The notes beneath the pieces are model-generated. The model was not told the DNA's origin and searched no databases. It saw only the letters and a program-made list of their open reading frames with translations. This document shows, piece by piece, positions 57,850-64,000 of a stretch of 64,000 nt of DNA (position 1 is the first letter of the stretch; each line of letters begins with the position of its first letter). The translations under genes were made by a program, and so were the position numbers. This DNA is from Talaromyces rugulosus (lineage: Eukaryota > Ascomycota > Eurotiomycetes > Eurotiales > Trichocomaceae): the NCBI RefSeq assembly GCF_013368755.1, contig NC_049561.1:806001-870000 (forward strand). The letters are read 5' to 3'.

Positions 57850-58615
57850 CTTGATAGATTCCGAAGGTTTAAGAGAGCTACGGAGAGGGGAGATGAGATA
57901 TATTGCACGAGGATTACAATTGAGTGCGTGACACTTTAGGAGCCGAAGGTGTCGTTAAATAAATGCGAGGTGAAGAACAAAGCGCATTGCGGCCACGACG
58001 TCATATCCACCAAGCTAAACAAACTTTCAAATTTATACGTTTCCGGAAAATTAATAAGTTTCATGCAGGTGTATGACCTCGGCCCCTCTTTTTCAATTCT
58101 TTTGTCGATAGTTAGCACATTACATCGGATGAATCCGATTAGCGGCCGAAAGTTTAAATGCAAGCCCGATTTCTTTAGCAATTGGTGCAGTTGGGCAGCA
58201 TTGGTAGTTACAGTGGAGAAAAAGTTCGCCCAGTCAAATAACACAAAAGAATGAATTTCATGGCTCTTCCATAAGCCTTAAGCAACCAGTTATTACGGAA
58301 ATAATGCTCCGAGGAAAGTAATTGTCACGTCAAATGAGGTCGCGCCTCGGCAAGCCTCGTTCAATGGGCTATTGTTTGGCTATATAGTTCAAATAGAAGC
58401 AATTTGTACCGATTGCAAATCACATACTCGCAATGGCGCTTCACGGAAGATCAAATGAGTATGAGGGGACAATTTGTATACAATCATTAAGAGTATATGA
58501 ATCTAATTTAGAACAAGAATGTCAGTTCTGCGTCCAGCAATAACACCTCTATTCTAGATTGGACAGGTTTATAAATCAAACCAAGAGATGTTGAAAAGTT
58601 AACAAAAACCTTGCA
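57850..58615. other. intergenic region
   Basis: 5' flank of the aldo/keto reductase and 3' flank of the bZIP gene. ORFs of about 100 codons overlap on opposite strands at 57936-58254 without domains. Confidence 0.4.
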
Positions 58616-59604
58616 TCATGATAAGCGAGAAAGGCGTTTTTCATTGCGTTGTGCTCTCCAAGAATTTGTGCTCCGGAGAAGATCCCAACAGTCTTGAAGA
58701 ACCCATCCCCAGGACTGAGCAAAGGCTTCGCTTACTTCCCATCCAGTCGGATCCCAGGGGTCCTTCCAAACAATGATGCCTGTTCGTCCTGTGCGCGCGC
58801 TCCCCTGTCCTTTCATGTCAAGGCAGAGTTGGGTTTCGTCGTAGGACTCTCCAGCGGCAATTAGGTTATCTCTCATCTGTGGAATCGGGAGCAGATCAAG
58901 CCACGGATGATGAGGTACAGTGCGCTGGAGTATGGTGGGCTGAAGACTTGGAGGGACGGCGACTGCAAAGTCGTGCTTCCACGGGCCAGCAATATTGAAC
59001 GGTGAGATGGCATCATCATGTAACCCCTCAGAGGTGAGCCCCAAGATTCTCGTGTTTTCCATGAGAGCCTTCGTGAAATTGAACTGGATCAAATGGGGTA
59101 GAATATCTGTATGAGAGGAACTAAGCAAGTACTGGTGTCGTGCTATAGCCCCTAAATGTTGCATTATCCTCTTAGTCTCCACCGAATCCGGGTTCAGGAT
59201 ATGTATATATTCAACCTCCTCCATCAATCCACGTGCAGTTGCAGAACTGTCAACGACAGGATAAGCCTCTGAATGTTGCTTCTTGTTGTCATCAGAGGGT
59301 CCGAGTGCTCCTTGAGGGTGTTGTTCCCTAGCGGTGTGGGGATTTCCGCGGCAGCTCCTGTCGTTATCTGTTGCTGAGACCGCAGTCTGCTTCTTTTTCT
59401 CTAGCCCTGCGTTTACACAACCCAAGAACTCATACATTAGCCTCCAACCATGGACATTCAGGGGTTCGACTTACGTCGGACTCTCTGGTTTAGGCGGTTC
59501 TGCATCCTCCTGCGCAGTTTAGGATCAGAAATGCCTGACCAATCACCATCTGGCCAAGCTGTGATGCGTTGGGAGAAGGACCGTAAAACAATTCCGTTCG
59601 ACAT
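58616..59604 (-). CDS. bZIP-type transcription factor with DUF3425 domain
   Basis: Two exons, 59604-59475 and 59406-58616, 306 residues. The splice joins MQNRLNQRVR to RLEKKKQ, giving a bZIP basic region with the NxxxQR core. A full leucine zipper is not obvious, as in many DUF3425 proteins. The second exon carries DUF3425: PHLIQFNFTKALMENTRILGL, HPWLDLLPIPQMRDNL, and GIIVWKDPWDPTGWEVSE. Members are nuclear regulators often placed beside secondary-metabolism or stress genes. Here it neighbours an aldo/keto reductase, a BBE oxidase and a flavin monooxygenase. Repeat copy B starts 230 bases upstream of its ATG. Confidence 0.85.
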
Positions 59605-60064
59605 TTACACTGTCCCTGTTCGGGAGATAATTCCCTCCGCGATTTCTCAGAGTACGTAGTGGTAAAAGTAGGGTCATCGATTGCAGATGATGTATGCAGC
59701 CTGCTGACATGGAAGTCGTGAGAAAGCTCGAGCAAAGAGATGGCCAAATGGAGAAGACGCGATGTGGGCACAAAGCCCTCGTTAACAGTGGTTATCTCGA
59801 CCGTACCAAGAAAACGATTCACTGGTTGCTAACTAGTTGCCACTTAGTTACTACCGATACGCAGACCCATCTTGTCATACACTTGCATGACTTCTAACTA
59901 GAACGGGACAAGTACGATCATACTATTCCCGAACTGGCTATGGATCGGCTTATTGAATAGCTGCCCTGTTACGGATACAAGTCTCGAAACTCTGCATGGA
60001 GCTACATAGCAAGAAGCTAGGCCTGGAGAAATAAATAAACTCGGGGTTAAAACAACTAGCAAAT

Positions 60065-60300
60065 CCTGTCCGAAAGCAACCATGGCTAGAACAACACGCT
60101 AAGTGGGTCAAGATAGTTAATAGAATTGCTATATTTGTTGCTTTTAACGCTCTGTAAGCAATTTTCAACATTTTTACTCCCCATACAAGGTTACTTATAA
60201 GAAGATCGACCAATAATATTGCTCTATTTACTGTTTTTAAAAGCCACTCCTCTTTATAAGCAACCAAAGTGCCTGCCAAAATTAGTTGCTTTTAGACAGG
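60065..60300. mobile_element. candidate MITE with terminal inverted repeats
   Basis: 236 bases bounded by CCTGTCCGAAAGCAAC at the left (60065-60080) and GTTGCTTTTAGACAGG at the right (60285-60300). These match as inverted repeats at 14 of 16 positions, and both mismatches are C/T or G/A. The segment is absent from the matching place in copy A. No ORF of transposase type. A target-site duplication is not clear. Confidence 0.6.
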
Positions 60301-60316
60301 GTTTACTGGGCAAACT

Positions 60317-60481
60317 ATTTCCTTCCATAGCTAATACTATGTAAAACTACGGAGTGCATATGTGACAGGAATAAGAGCATAGAACTATATAACTATATAT
60401 CGTTGAAGTATTAATTGTTGATCCATGTCTCTTTCAATCGCCAAAAAATAAATTTATTGGTTCAGTTTCTACAATTTCCTT
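60317..60481. mobile_element. 149-bp insertion flanked by 8-bp direct duplication
   Basis: ATTTCCTT occurs at 60317-60324 and again at 60474-60481, flanking 149 bases missing from copy A, which has a single ATTTCCTT at 53019-53026. An 8-bp duplication is typical of hAT-type elements. I see no convincing terminal inverted repeats, so the class is uncertain. Confidence 0.5.
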
Positions 60482-60601
60482 TGATATTTCTACTCCTAAA
60501 GCTCGTGAGTTGGCTAATTAGAACTGGCTTATGTAGTTTCAAGTTCATCCCGCTTACCTTTAGTGTTTATGCGCCACTAACCTTGTGGACTTGAGAAATA
60601 A

Positions 60602-61398
60602 GAATAATATAATGAATGTATTAAAGAAACAGAATAATGACATATTGTGGTGGTGGCTCTATCACTATACATTGCGGAGGAAATATGAATGGACGAGATA
60701 CTGTGAGATATTAGGGGATTTTATATCCAAATATATTCTTGCGGTTTTCTATAAAGCAAAACTATTTGGGTACTATGAAGACTGACAGGTGCTGTACGTT
60801 AGAAATCGTCACGGCTATTTAGTGATGTTTTCGTAGCGTCTAAACAGGGGTGATATTTAGCCCTACTTTGCAGAGGGCTCCGTACCAGACCTCTCTTCAA
60901 CTCCAATCAGGAGTCTATATACAACTAACGAGTCCAGGTATCTATATCGAGAGCCAGCTTCTTCATATATTCTCAGTCCAGATGGTCCTAGCGCGAGTGT
61001 GGCTCAAACACCATATCAGCAGCCAATCCAAAAACTTTATAGTGCAATTGTACCTTGAATCCGGGTCTGTATTCATTTGTCGAAGGCGTATCAGGGCAAA
61101 TTCCGGGCACAGGGTTGAACTGATCGGAGATCGTACTCTGTGCCCCTGGCTCCGAACATCTTGGCAAGGACTTCATCATTCAGCCCTGATTGTATGTCCG
61201 TATTCATAGCTTCCGAGCTGTCTATAAACATTATACCCCCCCATATAGTTATGCGTGATTTGAGGCATTGTCTAGGATTGGCACACAACAAGGGTTGGTT
61301 TTATTTCCCACCATACCTAGAAGGTCTTGCAGGCGGGGCATATTTGGATCGCCTTCTGCGCACCCAAGACAGAAGGAAACATTTCCGTGCCGATAGAG

Positions 61399-61438
<40 letters not shown>

Positions 61439-62762
61439 AGTCTCATTGTGGGTGTTGTGTCGTGGAATAATGTTGTTCATTCTATATAGAGAGAGGCGCT
61501 TCAATAGTCCCCTATTACCCCATTGATAAGAATCACGCATTACAGCAATAATGATTGCTAGATATATAAGAGAGAGATATAACTGCCAGCTGGCCCAAGG
61601 GACCAATATTTTGGCGCCGTGGTCGTTAGGAATTTCCTGTGCGTCTAGGTTTTTCAGCGCCACTGCTAGGTACTACAATACTTTTTACTCGCAATTAAGT
61701 CTCGCCATCTCATAATACATGGCACAACGTTGAACCACGACAAATCACTTTCATAAGCTGATGCTCTCCTTAGAATTTATACATTATTCCATGTGAGAAA
61801 CTGTAAATTATATAAGCTAGTGTATAAATAGTTTCTTTAAAATTATTAATAAAGTAATTGTGACGGTCCTGGGTTTCTGCTCGCCACACACCTCGTTGAG
61901 CGGTGCTGGATTGCGAACCTGACGACTTGATACATGCTGATAACTTCAGTGTAGTAAGTAAAATAGTTTTAGACATAGAAGCTTTAACAATCTAATTATA
62001 TTATTGGTTTTGTATACAGTTATTAGTGTTAGTTAAAAATAAGGCTTCAGTTTTGACGCATACAAGCTTCCAACCCCCCTATAGCGATGATTATTTGACC
62101 GATTTACCAGCGTATTTACATGTAGGAAGATTGGGGGTTTGAACTACATGTACGTGCGTGCCACTAGCGTTTATGCGCCACTAAACTTATATATCAATTG
62201 ATTTAGTGTTCCGATGCAGACGTCATTTGACTCAACCAACTAATATATTCACCAAAATGAAACATTTTGTTACATGTATCATTGGCGCAACAGATATTAC
62301 TTGATACAATTGCAAATTGCCGTCGACATATCGAAATCAATTAATATTTGTTATCTCCTATCAGCACGCCATTGCAGCCCAACCGGGTATTCGGTATGGC
62401 ACCATCATCGACGGTGATGATGTATATCGGAGTCAAGACCGGACTACATTTGAATTGAACTAAATACTATATGAATAATCTAGTCTTCAAATATTCTTCT
62501 CGGTGGCCAATGATGGGTCAACTGAGTGTTGTACGAGTCGCATAAATGATGTCAAACAGAATGCAGATTGCGTGTGGGAAAACCAATTGAGACACAAACA
62601 AGTTTAGTTTCTCTACCTATATTTCTGTGTAGTGCCATAGTCTCAATTAGATCAATTTATGAATATTTTTTGTTTGTAGCCTTCAAACTAAGTGACTATC
62701 TGGCAACAACAAACGTGAAGAATCCCCGTCAACTAAGATAAAACCCGAGTACAGTGCAGAAC
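60602..62762. other. gene-poor AT-rich region
   Basis: About 2.2 kb without a recognisable gene. It contains the poly-C tract, a third short match to the dispersed repeat at 62167-62184, and a TGTGACGGTCCTGGG block at about 61859 that recalls the start of fungal LTRs but has no partner in the window. The last 100 bases are probably the monooxygenase promoter. Confidence 0.45.
61399..61435. repeat. poly-C homopolymer tract (37 bases)
   Basis: An uninterrupted run of 37 C. Tracts of this length are very rare in genomes and hard to sequence, so the exact length is doubtful. It lies outside any called gene. Confidence 0.9.
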
Positions 62763-64000
62763 ATGTCGCACAACAACCCCACGTATCGTCGTATCGCTGT
62801 GATCGGCGCCGGGCCTTCGGGTTATGCTGCTGCTCATGCATTGTCATTGGAAAAAAAGTTCGATGTCATACGCGTATTCGAAAGAAGAGACAAAATCGGA
62901 GGCCTATGGTGGGATAGTTTCCATCTCTGATATCAAACCGAGAGGCTCATGATAAACATAGGCACTATGATTCAATTCCAGACGAATTTCCTTTAAAAGA
63001 AAACCCAGAGGTTGTATTGCCTTCTAAATTTCCTGCTCTTGCGCCGCCTGCTACAGAAGATGTTACTGCGCGAACAGCAATCTACGAGAAACTGGATAGC
63101 AATGTCGGCGCGGAAATCATGGCATTCTCGCATACCCCGTTCCCCTTGCAGAATTCGGCGACTTCAGTTCTGCGCCTAGGACAAAACAATGCTAGTCGTC
63201 CGTTTCAGGTGGTGCAGAAATATCTCGACACATTGTTCCAAAAGTACCGGCATTTCGTCTCACTGCACACGACAGTTGAGAGAGCAGAAAAGAAGGGAGA
63301 CCAATGGGTTCTGTCCCTCCGTCAGCCTGGCCATGCTGAGCCCGATGGTCAATTGAGAGACTTTTGGTGGCAGGAGACATTTGATGCTATCGTTGTTGCG
63401 ACAGGTCATTATAACGTGGGCGCCATTCCTAATGTCCAGGGACTTGATGAGACCTATAAGACAGTCCCGACAGCATTCGAACATTCAAAGTCATACCGAT
63501 CCGCAGACAACTATGTCGCAAAGGTGAGAAGCTTCTGATAATACCTACAACCGGAAGTTGTTGTTAATATTCCGACAGAAAGTCGTCGTAGTTGGAGGCA
63601 ATATCTCTGCTGCCGACATTGTCACCGACCTGCACGCCATCGTCAAAGGTCCTCTTTACACTGCGCAACGCGGACTGAATGAGAAATTGATTCCCGCATG
63701 GAATCTGCCAGGAGTAGTTCGCAAGCCTCAGCTGAAACGAGTTTTTGCATCGCCCACAAATGGCAAGGTCGGCGTCGAGTTTTCTGATGGTGAAGTCGTC
63801 GCCGATGTGGACAATATTATCTTCGCAACAGGTTTCCGAGTAGCATATCCATTTATCCAGCCAAACAACCCGGTGACATTGACGAATCGGCTGGATGGCG
63901 TGTATGAACATATCGTGAAGATCGGGGACCCATCCCTAGCATTTGTCGGACAGGTATTATTATTCTTGCACAGCACCGGAAACCTATAAAAGGCCCAAGT
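62763..64000 (+). CDS. flavin-containing monooxygenase (3' end beyond the window)
   Basis: Three exons seen, 62763-62908, 62962-63523 and 63579-63953, then a GT at 63954 that opens an intron running to or past the window edge. FAD-binding GAGPSGYAAA lies near residues 15-24 and ERRDKIGGLW follows at the end of strand 2; splicing adds HYDSIPDEFP. The second dinucleotide (NADPH) motif reads VVVVGGNISAAD. ATGHY and FATGF mark the later strand motifs. FMO-type enzymes oxidise nitrogen, sulfur or carbonyl centres with NADPH and oxygen. A role with the nearby BBE oxidase and reductase is inference from position. Confidence 0.9.

Larger units (their letters stand above)
59835..60601. repeat. dispersed repeat, copy B, with two insertions
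   Basis: Aligns with copy A (52788-53146) in three blocks separated by extra segments at 60065-60300 and 60325-60473. Without these and one copy of the target duplication, its length is about 374 bases against 359 in copy A. It keeps more C/G at variable sites than copy A. A short related piece, GCGTTTATGCGCCACTAA, recurs at 62167-62184. Confidence 0.75.

Noticed and set aside
60982..61291. Minus-strand frames of 63-66 codons that look partly protein-like
   Set aside because: Too short and overlapping one another; no repeat or domain match could be established by eye.
61249..61663. ORFs with a polyglycine or polyproline run
   Set aside because: The run is only the poly-C tract translated; flanking residues show no protein signature.
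61859..61980. TGTGACGG block resembling an LTR start
   Set aside because: No matching second LTR, primer-binding site or target duplication in the window.

Overview
The window is nuclear DNA of a filamentous ascomycete, most likely Eurotiomycetes (Aspergillus/Penicillium type). Genes carry short introns, mostly 42-97 nt with GT...AG ends. Gene families are typical of that group: a Zn2Cys6 regulator, a bZIP-DUF3425 regulator, NmrA-like proteins, an MCT-type MFS carrier, GH7, GH35 and GH76 enzymes, an ascomycete laccase and fungal ankyrin/F-box proteins. The genus call is inference. I rebuilt exon structures by hand from splice sites and family conservation.

Layout. 1-13 kb: a left-truncated NmrA-like gene, a homocysteine S-methyltransferase-like gene, an F-box/ankyrin gene, a nine-exon PRPP synthetase, a second NmrA-like gene, then three intronless genes of mainly prokaryotic families (PhzF-like, B3/4 domain, PaiB-like). 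13.8-16.4 kb: two decayed genes, a GDSL esterase and a fungal rhodopsin-domain membrane protein. 17.7-26 kb: a spherulin-4-like secreted protein, then MFS transporter, SDR, NmrA-like protein and Zn2Cys6 regulator, which could form a small metabolic group. 27-30.2 kb: a nucleoside-phosphorylase-domain gene followed by an ankyrin gene, each with a one-base frameshift. 32-53 kb: a mostly extracellular set (GH7 cellobiohydrolase, mucin-like wall protein, GH76 GPI mannanase-type enzyme, small secreted protein, laccase, GH35 beta-galactosidase), with an SDR, an F-box gene and a NUDIX hydrolase between them. 53.6-64 kb: redox enzymes (BBE-type FAD oxidase, aldo/keto reductase, a flavin monooxygenase running off the right edge) around a bZIP-DUF3425 regulator, with AT-rich repeats.

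Mobile DNA. Two diverged copies of one dispersed repeat lie at 52.8-53.1 kb and 59.8-60.6 kb. The second holds two further insertions for which the first copy shows the empty site. One insertion has inverted ends; the other is flanked by an 8-bp duplication. Differences between copies are largely transitions, as expected from repeat-induced point mutation.

I found no polyketide synthase, NRPS, CRISPR, rRNA or convincing tRNA gene. I saw no clearly novel system. The most useful leads are the nested insertions, the series of single-base frameshifts at short homopolymers, the intronless prokaryote-like trio, the diverged PRPP synthetase with a 9-nt exon, and the redox gene group at the right end.
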